Source of the DNA: CBDDHT01 sp965228615
GTDB taxonomy: Bacteria; Pseudomonadota; Alphaproteobacteria; Rhizobiales; Methyloligellaceae
Reading direction: 5' to 3'
Assembly: GCA_965228615.1 (NCBI GenBank)
Contig: CBDDHT010000003.1
Span: 1 to 64,000, forward strand
DNA length: 64,000 nucleotides
Each line of letters starts with the position of its first letter. Within the stretch, counting starts at the first letter, position 1. Of this stretch, positions 26,980 to 35,162 are shown one piece after another. A program made the position numbers and the translations under genes. The notes under the pieces were generated by a model. The model had not been told where the DNA came from. It did no database searches and saw only the letters and a program-made list of their open reading frames with translations.

Positions 26980-28416
26980 CTAGACCCCCATCTCGGTAAC
27001 GAACTTGGTGCGCAGGAATGCGTCCAACCCTTCGATGCCGCCTTCCGATCCGTAACCAGACTCGTTGACCCCGCCAAAGGGGGTTTCAGGGGTTGCGACC
27101 ATCGGGTGGTTGACGCCGACGAGTCCGGTCTCCAGCGCCTGCCCGATCTTTGCCGCTTTGCCGCCATCAGACGTGAAAACATAGGACGCCAAGCCAAAGG
27201 GAAGCGAATTGGCGCGCTCGACGACTTCGTCGAAGGTGTCGAAATGGGTTATCGGCGCTACCGGACCGAACGGTTCGTCGATCATGATTCTGGCTTGATC
27301 CGGCACATCTGAAAGCACAGTGGGGGCATAGAAATAGCCCTGATTGCCAATCCTCTCGCCGCCGGTGGTGATATTTGCCCCATGGTCGCGGGCATCCGAC
27401 ACAAAGTCTTCCATGATCGGCAAACGGCGCGTGTCGATCAGCGGGCCCATTTGCACGCCGTCCTCCAATCCGTTTCCAACGTTGAGCGCTTTCGCCCGGT
27501 CGGTGAACCCGTCGACAAACGTTTTGTACACTTTGTCCTGGACAAAGAACCGGGTCGGGGAGATGCAAACCTGACCTGCATTGCGGAATTTAAACCCTGC
27601 GGTAACGTTGAGCGCGTTCTCGATGTCAGCATCGTCGAACACGACCACTGGTGAATGACCGCCCAGCTCCATGGTGCATCGTTTCATGGTGTCTGCGGCA
27701 AGTTTCTGCAGGTGCTTGCCCACCGGGATCGAGCCCGTAAACGACATCTTTCGTGGGATCCACGATCCGAGGACATGGCGTGAGACGTTATCGGGAACAC
27801 CAAAAACGACATTCAGCACACCCGGCGGCAACCCGGCATCCTGAAAACATCGGGCGATGCCGATGGCGGTACCGGGCGTTTCCTCGCTCGGCTTGATCAG
27901 CATCGAGCAGCCCGCCCCAAGCGCGCCCGCAACCTTCCTGATCACATTGGTGCCAGGGAAGTTCCAGGCGACGAAGGCGCAGGCTGGACCGACCGGCTCC
28001 TTCATCACCATCTGACGGGTGCCGGGAACGCGAGCCGGAACGATGCGGCCATAGGCACGTTTGCCTTCTTCCGCATACCATCGGGTGGCCTCGATCACGA
28101 AGCCCATCTCGATCTTCGATTCCGCGAGCGGCTTGCCCATCTCCATGGTCAGGGTCTTGGCGATGTCGTCGATCCGGTCCTCCATCAACCGGGCGGCCTT
28201 TTCCATGATGGCCTGGCGTGCGTGGGCCGTGGTATCGCGCCAGACCTTGAACCCTTCGGCGCTGGCGTTGAGGGCTTCGTCCAAATCCGACGCCGAGGCG
28301 TGAGGGACATCCGCCAGCACATCTTCGGTCGCGGGGTTCAAGAGCGGCTGGCTCTTGCCCTCGCTACCCTGACACCAACGACCATTGATCAGCATTTCGA
28401 TTTTTTCCGGATACAT
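26980..28416 (-). CDS. NAD(P)-dependent aldehyde dehydrogenase, succinate-semialdehyde dehydrogenase type
   Basis: A complete 478-residue ALDH. It shows the nucleotide-binding loop (FTGSIPVGKHL), the general-base Glu in MELGGHSPVVVFDDAD, the catalytic Cys in NAGQVCISPTRFFV and the C-terminal PFGGVNESGYGSEGG segment. The NAGQVC context and overall form fit the GabD/succinate-semialdehyde dehydrogenase branch, though relatives act on other aldehydes. It would oxidise an aldehyde to its acid in the cytoplasm. It stands alone; 264 bases separate its start from the stop of the phage terminase gene, and nothing else is visible in that gap. Confidence 0.85.
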   Translation of the reverse strand: MYPEKIEMLINGRWCQGSEGKSQPLLNPATEDVLADVPHASASDLDEALNASAEGFKVWRDTTAHARQAIMEKAARLMEDRIDDIAKTLTMEMGKPLAESKIEMGFVIEATRWYAEEGKRAYGRIVPARVPGTRQMVMKEPVGPACAFVAWNFPGTNVIRKVAGALGAGCSMLIKPSEETPGTAIGIARCFQDAGLPPGVLNVVFGVPDNVSRHVLGSWIPRKMSFTGSIPVGKHLQKLAADTMKRCTMELGGHSPVVVFDDADIENALNVTAGFKFRNAGQVCISPTRFFVQDKVYKTFVDGFTDRAKALNVGNGLEDGVQMGPLIDTRRLPIMEDFVSDARDHGANITTGGERIGNQGYFYAPTVLSDVPDQARIMIDEPFGPVAPITHFDTFDEVVERANSLPFGLASYVFTSDGGKAAKIGQALETGLVGVNHPMVATPETPFGGVNESGYGSEGGIEGLDAFLRTKFVTEMGV

Positions 28417-28680
28417 GGTTCCCTCTCCGCCCCAGATGCGTGCGATACAAATTGAGAATGTGTCTTAGCTGGTAAGGATGCCGGCGGTAAAGGCATTGGC
28501 GAGGCGGGATTGTACGGGGCGACGCATCCGTTGAAACATGAAATGGTTGGCGATGCCGATTTCGCGCACTGCCGGAACGACCGTTTCCGGTCGCAGATCG
28601 CGCACAGATCCGGATCATCTGGACGGCCGCTTCCCGTTCTTCAACGCATAACGACGCGCCACAGCGAAATTTTTCGGGAT

Positions 28681-30195
28681 TCACGCCTCCCTCTCCCCCC
28701 GCCGAAGCTTCAAGTGCGTACTGAGCCGCTCACCGAATGTCGGCTTTGCATCCACAGCCCTCGCCGCATCCGGCTTCGGCCGCACATAGGGCCGCGACAT
28801 GCACGCATAGCGGATCTCGTCCGCCACATGGTCCTCCGCGCCCGTATCCAGATCCTCCGGCCGGGCCTCGTCATGCTGTAACGCCGGGATCGTGCGGATC
28901 GCTTCGCGGCAAGTATCGAACATGTAGAGCATGGGCCGCGTGTCGCCATCGATTTCCTCGCCGATAAAACGCTCGCGCAACATGTCCCATCCACCCATGG
29001 CGCCGCGGTTCGAGACGCGGCGGTTGTCCGCGCGGCGGATATTTTTCACTCCGCCCTCCATCAACCGCTCCATGATCGAGGGGCCGCCATCCTTGGCGAA
29101 GATGGCCGGGTCGGCGACCGTGTATGAAATCTTGTCCCCTTTCTGCGTGCGTTCGACGATGCCGCGCCCCACCGCCTTGGCCGTCATCTTGAGACCGGTA
29201 TTGGCGACAGTGTTGCCCTGCTCATCACGTTTAGCGCCATACCATTCGCCTGTGCGAACGAGCGCGCCGCGAGGGATGAGGATCTTGCCATGCCGCAAAT
29301 TCTCGCTTGCGACAGCCCACCACCCGACCGAGAACGGCCGCGCCGAGCCCCAGTCATGGGAGCGGAAGCGCAGCCACCAATCCGGGATTTTGAACGGTCG
29401 GACAATGCCGCCACGCAGGACCCAGTCATGCCAGCAGTCGAAAAAGGCACCTTCGATGATCGACCAGTCGCCCCAGCGCATCGCGCGGACCAGCGTTTCC
29501 GATCCGAGCCCCTCGAGCCGGTCTTCGTATCCTGGATCGTCCTCGGCCATGGAGGGGTTGTCTTCAAGGCGCGCGGGAATGCGCTGGCGCCGCATACCGC
29601 CCTCCGCCGCCGGCATGTCCCGAATGGCGAAAGGAGCCTGTGACTCCACAAAGGTCTGCTTCACCCAAAGATGGCCGATATTGCCGGGGTTCGCGCCGCA
29701 GATGATGCGCGGGAACCGGCCCTGCCATTGCTCCGGCACATCGACGCCGACCATGCGCACGCGGTTTCGCAGGAAGCGGTACATGTCTTCCGTGAAGTGC
29801 GTCAGCTCGTCGATTAGGAGCAGATGCATCTCTGCGCCTTGATATTTGTAGATGTCCTTCGGGTCCTTGCAGTGACAGAGATAGATCTTCGAGCCGTTCC
29901 AAAAGCGGATCTCGTCCTTGACGATGATAACCAGCTTTGCCGCGACCCAGTCGGCCAGGAGACCGCGAAACCCCTTCGGGCCTTCGATGTGGTTGCGGAT
30001 TAGATCGTCTCGAATGCGGCGGAAGAGATAGACCTGCAGGCCTGGAATGCCGGCGCACCAAAGAATCGCGGCAGCGCGAATGAGAAAGCTCTTGCCGCCG
30101 CCCGCGGCCCCACCATAGAGGATCTCAGTCGCCGGGCTCGATAGCGCCCTCCCCTGTTTCGGATGCAGGCTCAAGTTCAGTTCCGATGGTGACAT
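28681..30195 (-). CDS. Phage terminase large subunit
   Basis: A 504-residue DNA-packaging motor. The ATPase half has Walker A (GGAAGGGKSFLIRAA) and Walker B (HLLLIDELTHF). The nuclease half has acidic segments at SHDWGSARPF, TVADPAIF and DHVADEIRY, consistent with the RNase H-like terminase nuclease. It pairs with the small subunit immediately upstream, whose 3' end it overlaps by 71 bases. It appears intact. The gene expected next in related phages, the portal, is not here: downstream lies an aldehyde dehydrogenase, while a matching portal gene on the same strand is at 5525-7642. Confidence 0.9.
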   Translation of the reverse strand: MSPSELNLSLHPKQGRALSSPATEILYGGAAGGGKSFLIRAAAILWCAGIPGLQVYLFRRIRDDLIRNHIEGPKGFRGLLADWVAAKLVIIVKDEIRFWNGSKIYLCHCKDPKDIYKYQGAEMHLLLIDELTHFTEDMYRFLRNRVRMVGVDVPEQWQGRFPRIICGANPGNIGHLWVKQTFVESQAPFAIRDMPAAEGGMRRQRIPARLEDNPSMAEDDPGYEDRLEGLGSETLVRAMRWGDWSIIEGAFFDCWHDWVLRGGIVRPFKIPDWWLRFRSHDWGSARPFSVGWWAVASENLRHGKILIPRGALVRTGEWYGAKRDEQGNTVANTGLKMTAKAVGRGIVERTQKGDKISYTVADPAIFAKDGGPSIMERLMEGGVKNIRRADNRRVSNRGAMGGWDMLRERFIGEEIDGDTRPMLYMFDTCREAIRTIPALQHDEARPEDLDTGAEDHVADEIRYACMSRPYVRPKPDAARAVDAKPTFGERLSTHLKLRRGEREA

Positions 30196-30613
30196 TTAGA
30201 ACCGGCACCAGAGGTGTGCCGTCCTTGCCCGAAATTTCATGGTCTTTCGCCTCCCGCCAGGCGGCGGGCCGCCGGTTCTTTAGCCAGAACATCATGGCCG
30301 TGGTGTCCGGCGGCAGATGCTCGCGATAGGTCACACGCACCGGCTGGCCCTGATATTGGAAGATCTTTTCGGCCTCGAAGCTGTAACCGATCGCTTTGTG
30401 AAAGAGCGAACGCTCCACCCGGTCGTCGGCCGCAGCCTTGCCGAGTTTCAGCGCCCGCCGAAACGCATCGTGCTCCGCTTGCCAGCGTGCGATGGTGGCG
30501 ACGCCAACGCCGAAAAAGTCGGCGAGTTCGCGGTCGGATGCGCCCAGCTTGCAGAGCTTGCGGGCCTGTGCCGCAAAACCGGGGTCGTAGTCTGGTTGGT
30601 CTTTGGGGTCCAC
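30125..30613 (-). CDS. Phage terminase small subunit
   Basis: A 162-residue protein. Its N-terminal helix-turn-helix (ARKLCKLGASDRELADFFGV with TIARW recognition) and the central segments FHKAIGYSFEAEKIFQYQGQ and LPPDTTAMMFWLKNRRPAAW are standard for terminase small subunits, which recognise the pac or cos site and load the large subunit. The last 23 codons overlap terL in another frame. It is preceded by a hairpin repeat and further phage genes on the same strand. Intact. Confidence 0.9.
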   Translation of the reverse strand: MDPKDQPDYDPGFAAQARKLCKLGASDRELADFFGVGVATIARWQAEHDAFRRALKLGKAAADDRVERSLFHKAIGYSFEAEKIFQYQGQPVRVTYREHLPPDTTAMMFWLKNRRPAAWREAKDHEISGKDGTPLVPVLNVTIGTELEPASETGEGAIEPGD

Positions 30614-30675
30614 GCGTGCCGCTCCCGGCGAAGGTTCTCTGAAGGGGATGGCGTGGTGTGAAACGATAGATCAAT

Positions 30676-30752
30676 CCCCTCACCCAACCCTCTCCCCAAG
30701 GAGAGGGCTTACTTTTATCCCCTCTCCTTGGGGAGAGGGCTAGGGTGAGGGG
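30676..30752. repeat. CCCTCTCC-type inverted repeat (family B)
   Basis: Arms CCCCTCACCCAACCCTCTCC and its complement surround a short AT-rich loop. Related copies lie at 44419-44520 and 46069-46171, with partial copies at 37673-37713 and 41311-41333. It lies in the 290-base gap before the small terminase gene. Confidence 0.85.
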
Positions 30753-30906
30753 TTTCGATCTGGAATGGGCTCACAGCACCATCGATGCACACCAGAATCA
30801 AAAAGCGCCCGACCGGTCTCCCAGCGGGCGCGACTCTGCGATGCAACCAGAGTCTCCCATCATCTCGGACCTAGTTCAACTGGGTTGAGGTTAGATCCTC
30901 AGTTGT

Positions 30907-31444
30907 TCATCCCTTCCGTTCGGAAACAAACCCAAAAAACTCCGCCGCGCTTCCGAGCGTGTCGCGATAAAACCGCGAGACATATTTGTGGTCCGCTTCC
31001 GTCGGTTCCTCGGCTCCGAGCATGGTGCCTGTAAGCAACCGTGGCGGGATCTCCTGTCCCGCGACAAGCACGATCAGGCGATAGGGCTTATGGCCGAGAA
31101 ATTCTCGCAGCCCCGCCAGCCGCCGGCCGGCCCCCTCCTGCCTCGGCGTCCAATCGCGGCCCGCGACGCTGACATCCACCGGTTCGTTCGACGGGTCGAT
31201 GACGCCTACCGATTTTCCATGGAGCTGGCGCCATAAGCGGTGGACTTCCATGGCCGCACGCAGCTGCGCCTCGTCCACCAGGCGTTTGCCGCGGCGTTTC
31301 GTGTTGAACATGGCAAGGGTCGGATTTCTCGGCGAGGTTGGCCGGAACCGTCTCGCGCTTGCCGTCCCAAGGACTCTCGGCCTGCAGTGATCCGATCTGC
31401 AGCCGTCCGTCGAAACCCGGACGGGAGGCCTGTCGTTGCTTCAT
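30907..31444 (-). pseudogene. Phage protein gene, apparently frameshifted
   Basis: The 5' part starts at ATG 31444 (MKQRQASRPGFDG), which overlaps the preceding gene's stop by four bases, and reads to about codon 42 (ETVPANLAEKSDP). Then coding potential shifts to another frame, beginning around ATG 31311 (MFNTKRRGKRLVDE) and running to 30907. A single-base indel near 31318-31330 would join them into one protein of about 175 residues, ending in a basic-plus-helical region typical of small phage regulatory proteins. Either it is a genuine frameshift mutation, or the 3' part is translated separately from ATG 31311 (134 residues). No family recognised. Confidence 0.5.
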
Positions 31445-31749
31445 GACCTATCCTTTCTGTTTCCACCCAGCGCCTCGCGCGTTCCAGCTTTCAATCCACG
31501 CCTGTTCCGTCCGGCCCATTCGGCCTCCAGGTCGGCAATGTCATCGGGTGGCTCCAGGGTCGGCACGCTCCAACGATCCATGCGATCCATCAGATCGACG
31601 GGCAGTCCGTGCGCCGCGCGCCAGGCACGCCATTGCCGCCAGGGCTCGCTGTCCCGCTCGATCGTCGGCAGAGATTTCCGGACGCGGTAAATCTGCGCCG
31701 CAACCGCGCGGAGCCGCTCGATCAATTCGCGTGCATCGGCTTCCATCAC
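31441..31749 (-). CDS. Small phage protein
   Basis: A 102-residue, charged, largely helical protein (REWRQWRAWRAAHG-like middle, basic end). It overlaps both neighbours by four bases (ATGA at each junction), so it belongs to a tightly coupled phage early operon between the replication gene and the frameshifted gene. I do not recognise the family. Coupling at both ends is the best evidence that it is real. Confidence 0.6.
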   Translation of the reverse strand: MMEADARELIERLRAVAAQIYRVRKSLPTIERDSEPWRQWRAWRAAHGLPVDLMDRMDRWSVPTLEPPDDIADLEAEWAGRNRRGLKAGTREALGGNRKDRS

Positions 31750-32495
31750 GCCTCCCCGTCCGTTTCCTGCGCATAGGCGCGCTCAAGGACTTTGGTGAAA
31801 CTTGTCGGCTGCAGGAGAAAATCCAGACTGGCGCGCCAGCCGCGCGGCCCCTTGCCCAACAGAAAGGGCTGGTCTTCCAGCGCCACCAGTGCGCTGTTCC
31901 AACCGTCAATCCCGTGGTCCTTTAAGCGGACGCGCAGTTTTCGCCGCCTTTCCGGTGTTAGCTTTTCCGCCCGTGGCAGACCCAGATCGCCCGCCACCAG
32001 ATTGTAGTTCTCGAAGGCCTGGGAAACAGGATGGCGTTTGGACAAACTCTTGCAAACGGTCGGCGCGTTCCCGCCAATGGCCTCGCCATTTGGGGAGGGC
32101 TCGGATGAGCCGGAGTCTGACTCTGACTCTTTCTTTGCCTCTGTCTCTTTCTCTGACTCTGGGCACACGCCATGCTCGCATCCCGCTAGAGGCACGTCGC
32201 TGGGGCCGGGAAGCTCATCGGACTCGACCAGGAAGCCAGCCGATGTCAGGCCGGCAATATCGACCGGTCCGGTCGCCCCGATCTTGCGAGCGATCCATTC
32301 CGGATCGTTCGGGATGCGGTTGTCGGTGCGGCTCGCAAGCAGCCAGATCAGCATCAGATGCGCCTTACTAGCGTCGGGCATCACCTCGAACGCATAGTCG
32401 TCCAACACATCGTTATAGAGTTTGATCCATGGCGGCTTGCGGTCCTTGTAGTGCTGATACTGCTCGAAATTCTTGACGCTGAGCACACCCTTCAT
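31746..32495 (-). CDS. Phage replication protein (O/DnaT-like)
   Basis: A 249-residue protein. The N-terminal winged-helix-like half (KDRKPPWIKLYNDVLDDYAF, then ASKAHLMLIWLLAS) is the usual start of phage replisome organisers. A Ser/Glu-rich acidic linker follows (about residues 110-140). The C-terminal segment (PFLLGKGPRGWRASLDFLLQPTSFTKVLE) is common in phage O- and DnaT/DnaI-type proteins that recruit the host helicase. It heads the coupled phage genes on this strand. A repeat hairpin lies just upstream. Confidence 0.75.
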   Translation of the reverse strand: MKGVLSVKNFEQYQHYKDRKPPWIKLYNDVLDDYAFEVMPDASKAHLMLIWLLASRTDNRIPNDPEWIARKIGATGPVDIAGLTSAGFLVESDELPGPSDVPLAGCEHGVCPESEKETEAKKESESDSGSSEPSPNGEAIGGNAPTVCKSLSKRHPVSQAFENYNLVAGDLGLPRAEKLTPERRRKLRVRLKDHGIDGWNSALVALEDQPFLLGKGPRGWRASLDFLLQPTSFTKVLERAYAQETDGEA

Positions 32496-32557
32496 GGGTC
32501 CCTCCTTAGTGATCTATGGGGGTGTTCGAAATGAAGTTGCTTTGTGAGATTGCCGTG

Positions 32558-32631
32558 CCGCCCTCTCCCCCCGGCCCAACCACCCAACAAGGGTACTTTC
32601 GGGGTGGTTGGGCCGGGGGGAGAGAGAGCGG
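32558..32631. repeat. CCGGCCCAACCACCC inverted repeat (family A), copy 1
   Basis: Arms CTCTCCCCCCGGCCCAACC... at 32563-32585 and the complement at 32601-32624, with a loop containing GGGTAC. Copies 2 and 3 are at 42105-42180 and 43337-43420. Here it lies between two phage genes. Confidence 0.9.
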
Positions 32632-32643
32632 AACGGCGGCCCT

Positions 32644-32844
32644 TTAGGGAGCCGCTTGCGGCGTGCCGTTTGCCATGTCGGAGCGAACGCCATAGGTGCT
32701 TGAGTTGCCGACCGTGAATTGCTCGATCCAGACGGTCGGCGTTCGCCCGCGCCGCGTCCAATAATCAACAATGCGCGCGGCGCAGCGCTCTGCGGTAACC
32801 TTGTCGGTTTCGATGTCGCCGGCCCGGGTCTGAATGCGCATCAT
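32644..32844 (-). CDS. Small phage protein
   Basis: A 66-residue protein starting at ATG 32844 (or 32841), overlapping the stop of the GcrA-type gene by four bases. It has a mixed helical/beta look (VTAERCAARIVDYWTRRGRT, then VWIEQFTVGNS). No family recognised; translational coupling to the GcrA-type gene supports it. Confidence 0.5.
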   Translation of the reverse strand: MMRIQTRAGDIETDKVTAERCAARIVDYWTRRGRTPTVWIEQFTVGNSSTYGVRSDMANGTPQAAP

Positions 32845-33320
32845 CCTGCCCTCCGACAAAAACGTGTATCGATGCCGGTTGCACGATCCGCATCGGGATC
32901 GGGAGCGACATAGGCCCGTGCGCAATGAGCGGCGCAATACGGCCTGGCTTCTAGCGCCATCAATCCGCAATAACCAAAGCCTGGCTTTTGCGGCGTTCCG
33001 ATCGGCCAGCAGCACATCCCGTCCTCAAGACCTTCCAACGACACGCGCCGCCCGAAATCCGGCTCGGGACTGTCTGCAAAGGGCCGGCGCTTCTGGGAAC
33101 GCCGCGCCCACCGATTAGCCAATGTCGTCGTCTGTTCCGGCCGAACCTGACGTGGACGCCCGGTTTTGCCGGCACGCGGGCCCCGCTTGAGCCCCAGCCG
33201 GAACCACTTGCCCAACACCGCATTGCGCGTCGTGCCGAGTTCCTGCGCGGCCTCCGCCGCCGATACACCGTCCTTGAAGAGTTTGCGCGCGATCGCAACC
33301 GCGGCGTCGGACCACTCCAT
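32841..33320 (-). CDS. GcrA-family cell-cycle regulator encoded in prophage region
   Basis: A 159-residue protein with the GcrA N-terminal domain (MEWSDAAVAIARKLFKDGVS, then a TRNAVLGKWFRLGL recognition helix), a basic linker, and the Cys/His-rich C-terminal segment (GMCCWPIGTPQ... YCGLMALEARPYCAAHC). GcrA in Caulobacter binds sigma70-RNA polymerase and activates promoters carrying the methylated GANTC sites made by CcrM. Phage copies could redirect host transcription. ATG 33320 was chosen because the upstream frame extension is not conserved-looking. It opens the leftward phage operon opposite the repressor gene. Confidence 0.75.
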   Translation of the reverse strand: MEWSDAAVAIARKLFKDGVSAAEAAQELGTTRNAVLGKWFRLGLKRGPRAGKTGRPRQVRPEQTTTLANRWARRSQKRRPFADSPEPDFGRRVSLEGLEDGMCCWPIGTPQKPGFGYCGLMALEARPYCAAHCARAYVAPDPDADRATGIDTRFCRRAG

Positions 33321-33560
33321 GGCCTCACCTCGTTTCGCTGTTGAAATATTCAAAGCCGCCCGTTCAAGACTTGTCGTAGTGACGGCTGCGGCGGAACCGG
33401 CGCCCACAAGCAGGATGGGGACACATCTGCCGCGCACCATCGGTTCCGTCGAGCCACGGAGCGGAAGGATCCGCTCTCAGGAAGCGGCCCCGGATCGGGA
33501 GGCGTCATATCCGGCACCGCTTGGCCGAAGCGCGCAAAGCGACGCCTCGACCTGCACAAA

Positions 33561-33626
33561 CGGTACGTTATGTACCCAATAAATGTCAAGCAAGATGTAC
33601 CCTCTTATTGGGTACACTGCGCACCA
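33561..33626 (+). promoter_or_regulatory. Prophage operator cluster before the repressor gene
   Basis: Three related sites: CGGTACGTTATGTACCC at 33561-33577 (17-bp near-palindrome), an ATGTACCC half site at 33595-33602, and GGGTACACTGCGCACCA at 33610-33626, which overlaps the repressor start codon. The consensus GGGTRCAT-T-ATGTACCC occurs as an almost perfect palindrome again at 34414-34430. These are the best candidates for binding by the S24 repressor encoded here, for autoregulation and lysogeny control. Confidence 0.65.
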
Positions 33627-34294
33627 TGACAGACCAACAGGCGATTCGACTGATGCGCGCGCGGCGCCAATCGGGCTTCGAAACGGCACGAGAGGCCGCG
33701 GACGCCTATGGCTGGAACAAGAATACTTATAAGAGCCACGAAAACGGGAAGCGAGGAATTCGCGCAGAAGTTGCAAGACGATATGCCGCAGCTTTCGGCG
33801 TTTCTGCGGCCTGGATCCTCACAGGCGAGCAACCGCCCCAATGGGCTGGCGATCAGGCAGCGAATTTAACAAATATTCCAATAAGACGAATACCAAAAAT
33901 AAGCTATGTATCGGCGGGCCGATTTACAGATATCTCCGACCCTTATACAACCGGGGATGGAGATGGCTTTGTGTCTATAGATGATACAGATGTTGGCGCG
34001 CGGGCTTTTGCACTGGAGATCAGTGGCGAAAGTATGCTGCCAGACTTCCGGCCCGGCGAAGTCATTATTATCGATCCGGATTGCGCAATAAAACCTGGCG
34101 ATTTCGTTGTTGCCAAGACCGACGGCGATGACGAAGCAACCTTCAAAAAGTACCGCCCACGGGGCCAGGACGACAATGATATTGAGATTATCGAACTCGT
34201 TCCATTAAATGTCGACTATCCGAGCGAGACCATAAATGCTGCGCGGCCCGGTCGAATTATCGGAAAAATGGTCAGACATATCAGGAAGTTCTGA
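33626..34294 (+). CDS. Phage repressor, HTH plus S24 (LexA-like) peptidase domain
   Basis: A 222-residue repressor. The N-terminal helix-turn-helix (ETAREAADAYGWNKNTYKSHENGKR) is XRE-type. The C-terminal S24 domain has the catalytic Ser in ISGESMLPDFRPGE and the Lys in DFVVAKTDGDDEATFKKY. Such CI-like proteins keep the lytic genes off and cleave themselves on RecA activation. ATG 33626 is inside an operator-like site, implying autoregulation. The gene is AT-richer than the host genes. It reads right, opposite to the replication and terminase genes, as in classic prophage control regions. Confidence 0.85.
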   Translation: MTDQQAIRLMRARRQSGFETAREAADAYGWNKNTYKSHENGKRGIRAEVARRYAAAFGVSAAWILTGEQPPQWAGDQAANLTNIPIRRIPKISYVSAGRFTDISDPYTTGDGDGFVSIDDTDVGARAFALEISGESMLPDFRPGEVIIIDPDCAIKPGDFVVAKTDGDDEATFKKYRPRGQDDNDIEIIELVPLNVDYPSETINAARPGRIIGKMVRHIRKF

Positions 34295-34413
34295 CATTAA
34301 TTGCGGTTTTATTTTTCAACCAACCATTCACCAAAAGGTCGTTCCGTACCCCACCAATCAGGAAATTGCGCATGAATTGGCATGCCGTGGTACATTTTGT
34401 CCTTGACTCTTCA

Positions 34414-34430
34414 GGGTGCATTATGTACCC
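34414..34430 (+). promoter_or_regulatory. Near-perfect repressor-type operator
   Basis: GGGTGCATTATGTACCC is a 17-bp inverted repeat with one mismatch in each arm comparison, matching the sites at 33561-33626. A TTGACT at 34403-34408 may be the -35 element of a promoter for the gene at 34473, which the operator would block. Confidence 0.6.
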
Positions 34431-34472
34431 TTTCCGCATGATTCAACCTCGATACATCGCGAGTCAAGAAAC

Positions 34473-34901
34473 ATGAGCCCGCGCAGCCGGCAACCAGCGG
34501 GGTTGGATGCGCCGGTCCTGTCATACCGTGCCCGGGCGCGGGTGTGGGCCGATCAGGAAACCTATCATGTGCTACTGCATGACGCGGCAGCCGTCGAATG
34601 GGCGCAAATCGCGACCGGTTATGGCCGCGAAACCTGTGTGCAGGATCTTTCCAACGACCAGTATCCGGAGGCCATCGCGGTCTATTGCAGTCACGACGGG
34701 CGTTTCGACGATGTTTCGGAAGACATCGCGGGCGACGTACTCAATCGACTGATCGACCGGGGGCACGCTACGGCTGGTGCCCTCCCCCGCCTCGTCTCGC
34801 TGCACCTCGACAATGCGGCGGCAATCTTGGATGAGGCACGCCGGAACGCCGGTTGGGAAACCTCCCACATGCGCCTTGAGCGTGAGGCGGCCCGATCATG
34901 A
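34473..34901 (+). CDS. Putative phage early protein under repressor control
   Basis: A 142-residue soluble acidic protein starting MSPRSRQPAGLDAPV. It has a Tyr/Trp-containing middle (RVWADQETYHVLLHDAAAVEWAQIATGYG) and no recognised domain. The operator at 34414-34430 lies 43 bases upstream, so it should be switched on when the repressor is removed. Its stop overlaps the ATG of a tiny membrane-protein gene by four bases. A longer frame upstream would run through the operator and is unlikely to be used. Confidence 0.6.
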   Translation: MSPRSRQPAGLDAPVLSYRARARVWADQETYHVLLHDAAAVEWAQIATGYGRETCVQDLSNDQYPEAIAVYCSHDGRFDDVSEDIAGDVLNRLIDRGHATAGALPRLVSLHLDNAAAILDEARRNAGWETSHMRLEREAARS

Positions 34902-34975
34902 GCGATACCAAGCTCTTTTTCTCCCTTGCAGCTCTTCTTTTTGTCCTGGCTATGCTCATCGAGTTGCAATTATAG
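34898..34975 (+). CDS. Tiny single-pass membrane protein
   Basis: A 25-codon frame starting at ATG 34898, overlapping the preceding stop (ATGA). The product is MSDTKLFF followed by an uninterrupted hydrophobic stretch of about 15 residues and a short polar end. The size and overlap resemble small phage membrane peptides such as holin-like or inhibitory proteins. No homologue recognised. The 187 bases after it, up to 35163, hold no gene. Confidence 0.4.
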   Translation: MSDTKLFFSLAALLFVLAMLIELQL

Positions 34976-35162
34976 ATCACGCCGCTTGCCCCCAACTGCG
35001 ACACAGCTTCAGCAAATACGTCAAAATACGTGATTTCCAGCCAGAATTGTGCCTTACTCTCCGAGTAGGGACGAGAATTCCTAAGCGAGAACGGCCGATT
35101 CGGGTGGGACGCACTCATATATATGGTGGGCCAACCGAAGCCGGTAAGGAGCGAGGGAAGCG

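Noticed and set aside
34976..35162. Possible prophage attachment site or tRNA
   Set aside because: No tRNA cloverleaf could be drawn and no matching direct repeat was found at the left phage edge.
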